Counted from the stretch's first letter, positions 43,983 to 53,533 are shown. The stretch: DNA of 64,000 nucleotides from Endobacter medicaginis (GCF_014192375.1 NZ_JACHXV010000001.1:186001-250000); one strand, 5' to 3'. Numbers and translations are program-made. The notes: generated by a model not told the origin, from the letters alone.

Positions 43983-45263
43983 ATGCATACCAGGCTCTCG
44001 CCCGCCTCGCTGCGCCGTGGCCGTGTGGTGGCCCTGTCGCTGCTGGTCGCGGCCGGATGCGTCAATTATCTCGACCGTTCGGCCCTCTCGATCGCCAACA
44101 GCGCGATCCGCGACGAATTCGGCCTGTCGCTGGCGCAGATGGGGCTGCTGCTGTCGGTCTTCGCCATCGCCTACGGGCTCGCACAGATCCCGGTCGGCCT
44201 GCTGATCGACCGGTTCGGGCCGCGTCGCGCGCTCGGCGCGGGGATGGCGCTGTGGTCGGCGGCGCAATGTGCCGCGGCGGGGGTGGGCGGCTTCGTCTCC
44301 TTCGCCGTCGCGCGGGCCGCCCTCGGGATCGGCGAGGCGCCGATGTATCTCGCCGGCACCAAGGTCTGCACTGAGTGGTATCCGCCGCGCGAGCGCGCCT
44401 GGCCGATCGGGCTGTTCAACGCCTCCTCCGCGCTTGGCCCGGCGGTCGCGCCGCCGTTGCTCACCGCGTTGCTGATCGGTGCCGGCTGGCGGTGGATGTT
44501 CGCCTGTCTCGGGCTGGCCGGGTTCGCGCTGCTCGTCGCATGGCTGGCGTTCTACCGCGACCCGCCGCTTCCGGAGGCGGCCAGGCCGGTCGTCCGTGCC
44601 TCGGGGAAGCGGCTGCGCGGGCTGCTGGGCGATCCGGTGTCATGGTGCATGGGGTTGGGCTTTCTCGGCATCGTCTACCTGACCTGGCTGTATGCGACCT
44701 GGCTGCCGGACTATCTCGCCCGGGTCAGGCATCTCTCCATCGCCCAGGTCGGCATCTGGGCCGCGGTGCCGCAGGGTTGCGGGTTCCTCGGCGCGTTGGC
44801 CGGCGGCGCGGTTTCGCAGGCGCTGGCGCGGCGCGGCCTCGCCCCGGTGCGGGCCTGCGCGCTGCCGGTTGCGGTCGCGATGGCGCTCACCGCCGCCTGC
44901 ACGCTGGGTGCGGCACTTGTCGGTGGCACTGCCTCGGCGATCGCGCTGATCTGTGTGGCCCTGTTCGGCGCCAATCTGGCCTCGTCGAGCGGCTGGGCGC
45001 TGGCCTCGGTCGCCACCGACGACGACAGTGTCGCTACCCTGGAGGCGATCCAGAATCTCGGCGGCTCGCTCGGGGGCGCGCTGGCACCGGCGCTGACCGG
45101 CTGGCTGGCGCAGGCGAGCGGCTCGTTCACCCCACCTCTGGCGCTGGCGAGCGCCGTCGCCCTGGCCAGCGCCGCGCTCTACGGGTTCGGCATTCGCCGC
45201 GCGATCGAGGTGCCGGGCTTGTCAATGTCGCCGGCATCGGGGCACATCCCGCCCGCGCAGTGA
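43983..45263 (+). CDS. MFS transporter, anion:cation symporter (ACS-like) type
   Basis: 426 residues from the ATG at 43983 (GGGAG 8 bases upstream), 12 helices. NYLDRSALSIANSAIRDEFGLS in helix 1 and DRFGPRRALGAGM between helices 2 and 3 are typical of the ACS family, which imports organic acids such as hexuronates, galactonate or phthalate with protons. GIGEAPMYLAGTKVCTEWYPPRERA is the family motif of helix 4-5. The next gene overlaps or follows directly, so a small operon is likely; it comes after the receptor terminator and needs its own promoter in the ~30 bases upstream or read-through. Confidence 0.9.
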   Translation: MHTRLSPASLRRGRVVALSLLVAAGCVNYLDRSALSIANSAIRDEFGLSLAQMGLLLSVFAIAYGLAQIPVGLLIDRFGPRRALGAGMALWSAAQCAAAGVGGFVSFAVARAALGIGEAPMYLAGTKVCTEWYPPRERAWPIGLFNASSALGPAVAPPLLTALLIGAGWRWMFACLGLAGFALLVAWLAFYRDPPLPEAARPVVRASGKRLRGLLGDPVSWCMGLGFLGIVYLTWLYATWLPDYLARVRHLSIAQVGIWAAVPQGCGFLGALAGGAVSQALARRGLAPVRACALPVAVAMALTAACTLGAALVGGTASAIALICVALFGANLASSSGWALASVATDDDSVATLEAIQNLGGSLGGALAPALTGWLAQASGSFTPPLALASAVALASAALYGFGIRRAIEVPGLSMSPASGHIPPAQ

Positions 45264-45283
45264 ACGAAGGCGGATGGATTACG

Positions 45284-46033
45284 ATGGACGAGCTGGTGAT
45301 CGGTCACCCCGAGCCCTCCTTTCAGGCGGCGGTGGCGGCGGCCGTGGCACGGGTGCTGGACGCGCACGGCATCGAGGCCGAATTCGCCGCAGCACCTATG
45401 GCCACCCTGCTCGACGATCTCGTCGCCGGCCGCATCGACATGATCGCCTCCGTCTGGAGCGGACAGGATGGCGCGGCGATCGCGGCGCTCGGCGGTCAGG
45501 TGGAGATGCTCGGCGCGCTGTATCAGCCGCAGCCGATGTGGTGCGTGCAGCAAGGCGCACCCGCGCAGACCCTCGACGACCTGCTGCGCCCCGAGATCCG
45601 TGATGCGCTGGGTGGCGTGGTGATCGATCCGGGCCCGTCGGCGCCGGTTGCGGTGCGCGAGATCTTCGACGCGATGGGGCTCGGCGCCGCCGGCTGGCGG
45701 CTGCTCGGCGGCGGGCTGTCGGATCTCGATGCAGCCTGCGCGGCGAAAGCCGGTCATGTGCTGCCGCTGTGGAGCCCCAGCGCCTGGACGCACGGGCCGG
45801 ACGCGCTGCGCGCACTGGCCGATCCGCTTGGCCGCCTCGGCGGCCCGCAGGAGGCGCGGCTGCTGGTGCGCGCCGGCTGGGAGGCGGACCCCGACCTGAT
45901 CGACGAGCTGTCGGAACTGCCGCTGTCCAACCGCATCATCGGCGCGATGGACCGGCTGATGCGCGACGAGGGCGCGACGGCCGAAGCCGCCGCCGAGGCC
46001 TGGCAGCGGGGGCGGCTGTCGCAACGGCTGTGA
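45284..46033 (+). CDS. Cytoplasmic OpuAC-like substrate-binding-domain protein
   Basis: 249 residues. The fold resembles the glycine betaine/proline-type periplasmic binding protein (OpuAC): LVIGHPEPSFQAAVAAAVARVL, IDMIASVWSG, GGVVIDPGPSA and LWSPSAWTHGPDALRALADP. No signal peptide or membrane anchor is visible, so it is probably cytoplasmic and may be a sensor or an enzyme rather than a transporter part. No OpuA ATPase or permease is nearby. It follows the MFS gene; a GTG at 45260 overlaps that stop and is an alternative start. Confidence 0.65.
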   Translation: MDELVIGHPEPSFQAAVAAAVARVLDAHGIEAEFAAAPMATLLDDLVAGRIDMIASVWSGQDGAAIAALGGQVEMLGALYQPQPMWCVQQGAPAQTLDDLLRPEIRDALGGVVIDPGPSAPVAVREIFDAMGLGAAGWRLLGGGLSDLDAACAAKAGHVLPLWSPSAWTHGPDALRALADPLGRLGGPQEARLLVRAGWEADPDLIDELSELPLSNRIIGAMDRLMRDEGATAEAAAEAWQRGRLSQRL

Positions 46034-46038
46034 CGCGG

Positions 46039-46057
46039 CCGGCCTGCCCCTGGCCGG
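46039..46057. terminator. Short GC stem between convergent genes
   Basis: CCGGCC (46039-46044) and GGCCGG (46052-46057) form a 6-bp stem with a 7-base loop, between the binding-protein gene and the convergent MFS gene. A weak bidirectional terminator candidate without a T-run. Confidence 0.35.
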
Positions 46058-46084
46058 GGATTCTCTCTCGCGCGCGTCGCCGCC

Positions 46085-47233
46085 TCACCCGGGCGGTGTT
46101 GTGCGACGGGCGCCGATAGCGATGGCGAAGACCAGACAGGCGATCGCGCAGAACATCGGCAGGCCGTGCTGCCAGCTCCGTGACAGCAGCCCGACGGCGA
46201 GCGGTCCGAGCAGCGCGCCCACTCCCCAGAACAGTCCCATCGCGCCATAGATGCCGATCAGCGTTGTGTCGGAATACCGCTCGCCGATCTCCGCCAGCAT
46301 GCAGGTGTAGATGCCGACGAAGACCCCGCCCCAGACGAAGACCAGCGCAAAGGCGAGGGGAGGCGTTCGCAGCAGCACCGGCCAGGCGAAAGCGCCGGCC
46401 GAAGCCGCCAGGCTGAGACCGACGATCAGCCGGCGGCGGTCGAGCCGGTCGGCAAGCCAGCCGATCGGCAGCTGCAGGACGATCGCGCCGATCATCATCG
46501 CCGACAGCAACCGTGTGCCGTCCACCTTGCTCCAGCCCAGCCGCGTGGCATAAAGAGCCAGGAATGACAGCCCGGCCGTCTCGACCGCGGCGTTCAGCAC
46601 GGTGGTGCCCATCGCCAGCGGCGACAGCCGCATGTAATGCGGCAGGCTGCGCGGCGGGGAGTGGTCGCGGGCGTTCGCCCCGGCGCGGGTGGCACCCATC
46701 AGCAGGGCCGCGGCCAGCACCGCCGAGGCCGCCCCGGCGATGAACGCCCGCCCCGGCGTGGCCTCGAGGAACGACAGCAGCGCCGGCCCGGCGGCGAAGC
46801 CGATCGACAGCACCGCCGTGTAGGTGGCCATCACCCGGCCACGCGCATGGCTGGGACTGAGCTCGCTTGCCCAGCTTTCGGTCAGCACGAAGATCATCTC
46901 CGCCGCGATGCCCAGGCCGAGCCGCAGCACGAACCAGGTCCACAGCGCGCCGTGCATCAGCGCGGCGAACAGCACGAAGATCGCAGCCGTCGCAGCCAGC
47001 GCGCCAAGAACCAGCCGCTGGCGGCCGCCACGCGCGCTCAGCCAGGGCAGCACCGGGGCGACGAGCAGCACGCCGAGCGCATGCATGGCGGCGTTCGCGC
47101 CCACCATGCCGGGCCCGGCGCCGCGCGCCTCGAGCTGCAACGCGATCAGCGGGCCCGACAGGCTGTAGCTGAGGCCGAACACCGCGGCGATGGCGATGAC
47201 CACGGCCAGGGTCGATGATGTCGTGGACGGCAT
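46085..47233 (-). CDS. MFS transporter (sugar-efflux / YcaD-like)
   Basis: 382 residues and 12 hydrophobic helices, starting MPSTTSSTLAVVIAIAAVFGL. LRLGLGIAAEMIFVLTESWASE and the loop HARGRVMATYTA match the MFS group of YcaD-like and sugar-efflux carriers; WLADRLDRRRLI is the conserved loop between helices 8 and 9. Substrate unknown. Divergent from the HdeD-like gene with only 44 bases between starts. Confidence 0.85.
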   Translation of the reverse strand: MPSTTSSTLAVVIAIAAVFGLSYSLSGPLIALQLEARGAGPGMVGANAAMHALGVLLVAPVLPWLSARGGRQRLVLGALAATAAIFVLFAALMHGALWTWFVLRLGLGIAAEMIFVLTESWASELSPSHARGRVMATYTAVLSIGFAAGPALLSFLEATPGRAFIAGAASAVLAAALLMGATRAGANARDHSPPRSLPHYMRLSPLAMGTTVLNAAVETAGLSFLALYATRLGWSKVDGTRLLSAMMIGAIVLQLPIGWLADRLDRRRLIVGLSLAASAGAFAWPVLLRTPPLAFALVFVWGGVFVGIYTCMLAEIGERYSDTTLIGIYGAMGLFWGVGALLGPLAVGLLSRSWQHGLPMFCAIACLVFAIAIGARRTTPPG

Positions 47234-47277
47234 CCTGTGTTATGATGCCGCCGGAAGGTATTTTGATAGTCCCATAA

Positions 47278-48645
47278 ATGATCCAGTTGATTCTGCTCTT
47301 TCTCGGTGCGGAGATCATCAGGCGGCGCTGGCGCAGCCTGTGTGCCGCCGGGATTGTCTGGCTGCTGTTCGGCATCGCCCTGTGCGTCGACGCGCTCGAC
47401 GGAACGATGTGGGTCAGGCCTGCCTATTTCGGCATCGCGATGATCCTCGAAGGGCTCGTCACCTTCCTTGCGGCCCTCGGCAGCAACGGCACCGCGAGAC
47501 GCATGCGGCTGGCCTATGGCGGGGTGATCGTCGGCGTCGGGCTGCTGATGATCGATGCGCCGTGGCACAATGATCTGGCGATCGCGCTGGTGGCGGGGCT
47601 GGCGCTGGTGGCCGACGGCGTGTGGCGTTTCGCCTCCGCCTGGGTGGTGCGCTTTCCCGGCTGGCGGCTGGCGATCGCCAATGCGGTGTTCGAGCTGCTG
47701 CTGGCGGTCGTGGCCCTCGAGCCGTGGCCGACCTGGTACAAGGGCGAGGTCGGTACGCTGGCCGGCATCCTGTTCATCGTCTCCGGCGTCAACCTGGTCC
47801 GGATCGCCCTGCAACTGCGTACGCTGCCCGCCGGAACGCCGCTGGGTACCGTCTTCAACCGCGGCCGCGCCCGGCTGATGCTCGAGCCGATCATGCCCGC
47901 GGTACCCGAAGCGGGCAGCGAAACCGACGACACTACGGCGGCCGGGCTGACGGTCTATGTCTGGACGCCAACGGAAGGCGTGCGTGTGCCGGTCTACCAG
48001 TCGGTGACGCGCTACATCGCCGCCCGCGACGAGGACGGGGTGATCTCGACCGGACATGCGGCGCTGGGTCTGGATGGCGATCTCTACATCAGCCACTATC
48101 CGGCCGTCGAAATCGACCGCGACGCCGGCAATTTCGCCCAGGCGTTGCGCGCCACCACCGACAACGACGTCCCCGGCCGCTTCCTGCCCTCCTATGCGGA
48201 AGAGGCTGCCGGCTGGTGCGAGGCCTCGTTCCGCGTCACGTTCAAGGTCTTCGACGCGCACAGGCTGCGCGCCTTCTGGCAGGCCTACCGGCAGGACTCG
48301 ACCTACAACCTGACCAACCGCAACTGCTCCAGCGCGGTCGCCAATGCGCTGGAGGTCTCCGTCGAGGGCGTCCTGGACCGTCACCGCAACGCGGTCCCGT
48401 CGGTCGGCAAGATGCTGCTCAGCCCCGAACTGTGGATGGCGGGCCTGATCCGGCAGCGGGCGATGACCATGACCTGGACGCCGGGGCTGGTGCTCGACTA
48501 TGCCCGCGCCCTCAACGCGACCCTGTCGCCGCCGCTGCAGCCATGGTGGGTGCGGCTGCGCGACATGTTCAAGGCAATCTCGCGACAGTACCGCCGTGGT
48601 CATGGCCATCCCGGCTCCGGGATGGCCACGCCGGTCGGACCCTGA
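47278..48645 (+). CDS. HdeD-like membrane domain fused to a permuted papain-type hydrolase domain
   Basis: 455 residues. The first ~190 hold about six membrane helices of the HdeD/DUF308 kind (IRRRWRSLCAAGIVWLLFGIALCVDAL, GTLAGILFIVSGVNLVRIAL). A soluble C-terminal domain follows from about residue 225: TGHAALGL with His260 and NLTNRNCSSAVANAL with Cys350. A His before a Cys in this order is the mark of circularly permuted papain-like hydrolases (LRAT/PPPDE/NlpC type). I infer a membrane-tethered cysteine hydrolase or acyltransferase; family and substrate are not known. Convergent with the giant RTX-type gene, 4 bases apart. Confidence 0.7.
   Translation: MIQLILLFLGAEIIRRRWRSLCAAGIVWLLFGIALCVDALDGTMWVRPAYFGIAMILEGLVTFLAALGSNGTARRMRLAYGGVIVGVGLLMIDAPWHNDLAIALVAGLALVADGVWRFASAWVVRFPGWRLAIANAVFELLLAVVALEPWPTWYKGEVGTLAGILFIVSGVNLVRIALQLRTLPAGTPLGTVFNRGRARLMLEPIMPAVPEAGSETDDTTAAGLTVYVWTPTEGVRVPVYQSVTRYIAARDEDGVISTGHAALGLDGDLYISHYPAVEIDRDAGNFAQALRATTDNDVPGRFLPSYAEEAAGWCEASFRVTFKVFDAHRLRAFWQAYRQDSTYNLTNRNCSSAVANALEVSVEGVLDRHRNAVPSVGKMLLSPELWMAGLIRQRAMTMTWTPGLVLDYARALNATLSPPLQPWWVRLRDMFKAISRQYRRGHGHPGSGMATPVGP
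48603..48628. terminator. 12-bp perfect hairpin inside the 3' end of the HdeD-like gene
   Basis: TGGCCATCCCGG (48603-48614) and CCGGGATGGCCA (48617-48628) are exact reverse complements 2 bases apart. It lies in the last 20 codons of the plus gene and about 22 bases past the stop of the minus RTX-type gene, so it may terminate both. Confidence 0.6.
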
Positions 48646-48649
48646 GGCG

Positions 48650-51600
48650 TCAGCCCAGGAAACTCGTTGAGTTCAACGTGTCGACATTCGCGAAAACGAC
48701 CTTGGTGCTGTCGGCGAGCGTGAGGGTGGTGCTGCCGTTGGCATGCGTCTGGCCGGCCAGCGCGGTCTGCAACGCCTGGCCGCCATAGCCGAGCAGCGCG
48801 ACCCGGTTGCCCGCCGAGGTGCCGAAATCGGTAATGGTGATGGTGCTGGCAGTGCCGCCGGTACGAGCCTGCTCGAAGATGAAGGTGTTCGATCCCGCCC
48901 CTCCCGAGACGGTCGCCGACCCGGAGCCGATCACGAACGCGTCGTTGCCTGCGCCCCCGACCAGGCTGGCGCTGCCTGAACCGGTATAGAATGTTACCGC
49001 ACCGGTTGCCGAGGCTGCCGAGATCGTCTCGCTGCCTGCACCGGCCGTGATCTGAGTGCCGGCGGCAGCGCCGGCATAGGCGATGACGGAGCCCGGGTTG
49101 CCGAAGATCGCCGCGGTTCCCGAGACACCGGCATTGATCTGGCTGGTGCCGTTGCCGCTGATGAAGGTGATCTTGTCTGCGCCGGTCTCCAGCAGGGCCA
49201 ACTCGCCGGTGCCGCCATTGACGGTGACGTCGGCATTCACCGCCGAGATGGTGTCGCGGCCGGCGCCCGCCGTTACGGTTGATCGCCCGCTCAGCCAGTA
49301 GGTACCATCCGCTCCGGCCATGATGTCGGCGCTGGCGCCATCCTGGCCGACATAGGTGGTCGACGATCCGCCATCATAGAGCGTGGTCATGCCCTGGCCG
49401 CCGAACAGATCGGCCTGTGTGCCGATATTGACGATGGTCGCCGATCCGCTGCCCCCCGCGACGAGATCACCGCTGCCGCTGAGATAGACCTCGTCGTGGC
49501 CGGCGCCGAGTGTGACCACATTGCGGCCGGCGCCCGGGGAGATCACTGAACCGCCGCCCGCAGCGGTGATGACGTCGTCACCCGTCCCGGTCGCGACGGT
49601 CCAGTGGCCCGACAGGTCAGAGGCGCCGTCGAAGACGTTGTTGCCGCTGCGTGCGACGAACTGTCCGTCGCCCCCGGTCACATGAACCGTGGCCGAGCCG
49701 GCCGAGCGTTGCAGGGTCGCGGACCCCGTCCCGGAGAACTGCATCGCGCCGTCCGCGCTCGAGACCGAACTGTTGCCGGTGGTGATGTCGACCGTGTCGA
49801 GACCGCCACCGAGGATGACGGTGTCGCTGCCATTGGCGATGATCGTGTTGTCGCCCGAGAGGGTGGTGACGCTCGCATGGCTCTGGGCGAGCGTCGTCAG
49901 GCTCGCGCCGGTGAGGCCGTCGGTCACGGCCCCGATCGATCCTGTCGTGCTGACATCCCCCGAGGCGACCAGGGTCGTGGTGCCGGCCAGGTCGTGACCG
50001 TACAGGGTCCTGATCGAGGCGGCCTGCGACCAGATCTGGCGCCCGTCGGCCGAGAAGCCGGTGTGCTGCACCGCGACCGCGTTCGCATCGTATTGGTCGA
50101 TGGTCCAGCCGCCATCGGCGCTGACGGTCTTTCGTGTGTAACCCTCGAGGATTCCGGCGGCGGAATAGCGCGCGGTGAGCGCGTTGGCGTCGGCACCCGT
50201 CAGGCCCAGCGTGATCTCGCTGCCGCTGTTGACGACAAGCAGCGTGGCTGCCGCCGACGTCGCACCGGCCCCGTTGGTCTCCGTGACCGCGAGGCTGGTC
50301 TGCCCCGAGGCCAGGGCGGTGGGCAGCGCGAGCGACCAGCGCGCGTCGCTGCCGACCGTCGTGCTCGCCAGCTTCGTCCCGCCGGTGATGAGGGTGATCG
50401 TGGTTCCCGGATCGCCACTGCCGCTCACGCGCAGGGCGGCGGGATCGATCGTGCGGGCCGGAGCGGTGGCCAGGTCGATTCGCGGCGCCGTCGGGACGCT
50501 GGCCGCGAACGAGACGCGGGTGCCCTGGCTATCGTTGTCGGAGTACAGAACGTCATAGATCGTGCCGAGTGTGCCGCCGTCCAGCGCCGCGCGGCCGCCG
50601 TCGGCGCCGACGGAGAACGCTCCCGTCAGCCCGGCGGCCAGATGCAGGGTCAGCGTCTGTCCCGCGCCGCCGATGCGCAGCGTGCCGCTGACCGGATCGT
50701 AGGACACGTGCGCTCCGGCGGCTGCGAGGTCGGTGACGTCGATGGCGTCGCCGTCACCAAAGCCGGTGATGGTCGTCCCGTCGAGATGGGCGCCGACATC
50801 CGCGACGAGATTGCTGCCGGTACCCATGCGGATCGTGGTCGTATCTTCGCCGGGGATGAACAGGTCGTCATGGGCGTCGCCGCGCAGGATCTCGCCATCG
50901 ACGGAATTGCCTTCGATGAGGAACATTCCGTTCGGGTCGACGCGGAAGACGATGACATTGGCCGGATTGGCATACTGCCAGTAATTGGCGGTATGGATGC
51001 CGATCTCGTTCTCGTCGTCGGCCGACAGGTAGCTGGGCTGATAGCCGTTGTCGAGCACCGTTATCATGCCGTTGCGCTCGGGCTGGATGATGGTGAAGGA
51101 GTGCTCGCCGCCCGATTGCCAGCCGACGCGAACGATATCGCCGGCTTCGAGCAACGACCCCCAGCCGTCGGTTGCGGTGCCGTCCTGAGGTGCGGCGTAG
51201 GCGATGCGCCAGAAGCCACTGGCGTTGTCATTATCCGGGTTGGAGGAGCTCATCGCGCCGCCGAACGGCGCGCCGGCGGCCGCCGCGACCTGGGCAGCGA
51301 TATGATAGCAGTCCTCGAGATTGGGGACGCCCTGGTAGATCGAACTGATCGCGTTCGCCGCGGCGACGATCGTGGCCGCGGTCGGCGGGGTGCTGGTCTG
51401 CACGAAGCGAGGATCAACGGTGCTGATCGCATAGCTCGTGTAGCCGGTGACGGTCGAACCCTGGGCCGACGACGGGAGCAGTACACTCGCTGTCGCATCG
51501 ATTGCCGAGCCTGCGGTGAGCGTCGTGCTGGCCCAGTCGGACGCGGCGATGGTGCGGTAGGTGTCGGCCGGGATGGCCTGCCCGTTGATCGACCAGCTCG

Positions 51601-53533
51601 CGACCGTCGGATGGGCGAGGTCCCAGTAGGATGCCCAGGTCTGGTCCTGCATGGCGGCCGAGCGGACCACGACCTGCGTTACCCCCTGCAGGGCCTCAGC
51701 GCCGAACTGGTCGATCAGGATCTGCTGCAGCGTCTCGCTCTGCTGTGCTGCCAGCACGACCGGCCGTGCCAGACCGCTGACATTGACGACGTTGATGCCG
51801 CTCGCGGTATCGACGTCGGTGATGCGCGTGCCGCCCTGGCCGTCCGATGCAAGATGGAAATCGCGCGCGGCATAGGCGCCGGAGAAATGCAGGCTGCCGA
51901 TGACACTGCCATCGGCGTTCTCGAGCGTGAGCTGCCCGGTCTGGGTGTTGAACGTCGAGCGCGCGGCCGTGACGCCGACATCGATCGCATCGTCGGTGCC
52001 GAATCCGTCGATGGTGGCATGGAATTTCGCGATGTCGTCGATGCGGACGGTGTTGCTGACATCCGACTTGGCGGACATGTCGATATGGAGCTGGTCGCCG
52101 ACGGTGCCCCGGGCAATCAGCTGGCCGTTGAGCAGTGCGACCGTGCCGCTGCCGTCGAGGATTGCGCCGGCATCGACGATGAGTGTGCCGTCGACGCCGA
52201 TCCGTGTGTTGGCGGTCGTCTCGCCGGCGGTGAGCTCGAGACTGGCGCCGCTCTCGACGATGACGGTCGAATCACTGTTCAGGGTGAGGCGGCCAGCGCT
52301 ACTGTCGGTGTCGGGCTCGACATCGATGGCGAGCGTACTGTGCTGGGCATGGGCGAGCAACGCGCCGTTGAAACCCGTCTGGCCCCTGAGCACGAGATCG
52401 GGCCCTGACCCGGAGGCTGCCGTCCAGCTCTTGATGGTCAGGCCGGCGCCGAGCTGGCCGTCGCGGATATCAAGACCGCCCGAGCCGCTGAGAATGACGG
52501 TCTGGTTGTCGAGCATGTTGGGACCCGGCCCGTCGAGCGTGGCCGTGCCGCTCGAGATGATGGCGGTGTCGCCGATGTCCGGTATTCCACCGACGCCGCT
52601 GGAGTGCCATTGACCGGGGGCGTACCAATCCGCAGTCCCGCCGGCCCAGTCGAACTGATCGGCATAGACGAGGCTGGTGTTGCCGATGCCGTCGCGTACC
52701 AACGCGAGATTGGTGCTGTGCAACGTGTCGACGCCGCTCAGCGCGAAGGTGGCGAGAACCGCGCCGTCGGTGTCGGAATCCGCCCCGGTCAGCACGCGCA
52801 CAACGCCCTGGTCGAGCCCGGTCTGCTTGATCGTGGTGGCCAGCGTCTGGGCGAAGGTGATCGAATCTCCCGCCTGGAACCCGGTGACCGAGGCGGCGAA
52901 GGTCTGGCTGTCGCCGAGCACCAGCTGCCCGGTACCGTCGGCGAACGCGATGGTGAGGTTCTTGGCGACCGGGCCGTTGAGGACCAGTGTGCCGCCTTGC
53001 GAGATCACGATCGTCGCCGGCCCGCTCAGCAACGTGTCGGCGCCGATCAGCAACGTGCCGCCGTCGACGGCGATCGTGCCGAGATCCTTGAGCCGGCCGC
53101 CGTCGATGGTGACATGCGCGCCATTGCTGACTTCGAACTGGCCGGTCAGCGTGGTCAGGGAACTGCCTGCGGCATCCGGCGACAGATGGACGTGCAGGAA
53201 GCCATTCGTGGCGTTTTCCTCGAAATCCCCGCCCAGCGTGACATTGCCGACGAGGTCGAGCTCGGCGGCCAGGGCACCGGCGGTTATCTGCTGGACGAAA
53301 CCGCTGCCGAACACGACATCCGTCGCCTGCAGCACGGCCGGCCGGTCCGCATCGGTGGAGCCCAGATCGAGCGTCTCGGAATCCAGCACACCCCCGGCAA
53401 GGTCACTCCCCGCCAGGATCGCCTCGCCCCCGGCGAGATGCAGCACGTCCCCCGCCGATGGAGTGCCGGCCGGCCCCCAGCTGGTCGCATCCGTCCATGC
53501 GCCGAGTGCCACATTGAAGTTTCGTTCAGTCAT
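48650..53533 (-). CDS. Giant RTX-type secreted protein with an embedded cysteine-peptidase-like domain
   Basis: 1,627 residues without N-terminal signal peptide. Residues 1-730 are beta-solenoid-like repeats (Gly/Asp/Thr-rich, GGTLLIGADTLLSGPATIVISQGGTLVL pattern). At about 735-850 a domain shows Cys742 (LEDCYHIA), His811 (GGEHSFTII) and Asp828/Asn829 (VLDNGYQ), the Cys-His-Asn/Asp order of papain/CHAP-like hydrolases. A Big-like domain follows near 1050-1150 and then RTX/hemolysin-type glycine-rich repeats (GGAGNDAFVIGSGSATVSGGAGSNTFIF) up to the C-terminus, where type I secretion signals lie. GGGAG supports the start at 53533. No type I secretion genes are nearby. I infer a secreted adhesin or enzyme. 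Confidence 0.8.
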   Translation of the reverse strand: MTERNFNVALGAWTDATSWGPAGTPSAGDVLHLAGGEAILAGSDLAGGVLDSETLDLGSTDADRPAVLQATDVVFGSGFVQQITAGALAAELDLVGNVTLGGDFEENATNGFLHVHLSPDAAGSSLTTLTGQFEVSNGAHVTIDGGRLKDLGTIAVDGGTLLIGADTLLSGPATIVISQGGTLVLNGPVAKNLTIAFADGTGQLVLGDSQTFAASVTGFQAGDSITFAQTLATTIKQTGLDQGVVRVLTGADSDTDGAVLATFALSGVDTLHSTNLALVRDGIGNTSLVYADQFDWAGGTADWYAPGQWHSSGVGGIPDIGDTAIISSGTATLDGPGPNMLDNQTVILSGSGGLDIRDGQLGAGLTIKSWTAASGSGPDLVLRGQTGFNGALLAHAQHSTLAIDVEPDTDSSAGRLTLNSDSTVIVESGASLELTAGETTANTRIGVDGTLIVDAGAILDGSGTVALLNGQLIARGTVGDQLHIDMSAKSDVSNTVRIDDIAKFHATIDGFGTDDAIDVGVTAARSTFNTQTGQLTLENADGSVIGSLHFSGAYAARDFHLASDGQGGTRITDVDTASGINVVNVSGLARPVVLAAQQSETLQQILIDQFGAEALQGVTQVVVRSAAMQDQTWASYWDLAHPTVASWSINGQAIPADTYRTIAASDWASTTLTAGSAIDATASVLLPSSAQGSTVTGYTSYAISTVDPRFVQTSTPPTAATIVAAANAISSIYQGVPNLEDCYHIAAQVAAAAGAPFGGAMSSSNPDNDNASGFWRIAYAAPQDGTATDGWGSLLEAGDIVRVGWQSGGEHSFTIIQPERNGMITVLDNGYQPSYLSADDENEIGIHTANYWQYANPANVIVFRVDPNGMFLIEGNSVDGEILRGDAHDDLFIPGEDTTTIRMGTGSNLVADVGAHLDGTTITGFGDGDAIDVTDLAAAGAHVSYDPVSGTLRIGGAGQTLTLHLAAGLTGAFSVGADGGRAALDGGTLGTIYDVLYSDNDSQGTRVSFAASVPTAPRIDLATAPARTIDPAALRVSGSGDPGTTITLITGGTKLASTTVGSDARWSLALPTALASGQTSLAVTETNGAGATSAAATLLVVNSGSEITLGLTGADANALTARYSAAGILEGYTRKTVSADGGWTIDQYDANAVAVQHTGFSADGRQIWSQAASIRTLYGHDLAGTTTLVASGDVSTTGSIGAVTDGLTGASLTTLAQSHASVTTLSGDNTIIANGSDTVILGGGLDTVDITTGNSSVSSADGAMQFSGTGSATLQRSAGSATVHVTGGDGQFVARSGNNVFDGASDLSGHWTVATGTGDDVITAAGGGSVISPGAGRNVVTLGAGHDEVYLSGSGDLVAGGSGSATIVNIGTQADLFGGQGMTTLYDGGSSTTYVGQDGASADIMAGADGTYWLSGRSTVTAGAGRDTISAVNADVTVNGGTGELALLETGADKITFISGNGTSQINAGVSGTAAIFGNPGSVIAYAGAAAGTQITAGAGSETISAASATGAVTFYTGSGSASLVGGAGNDAFVIGSGSATVSGGAGSNTFIFEQARTGGTASTITITDFGTSAGNRVALLGYGGQALQTALAGQTHANGSTTLTLADSTKVVFANVDTLNSTSFLG

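Noticed and set aside
49604-52408. Plus-strand open frame of about 934 codons
   Set aside because: Antisense of the giant RTX-type gene; Arg/Asp/Val-rich composition without domains.
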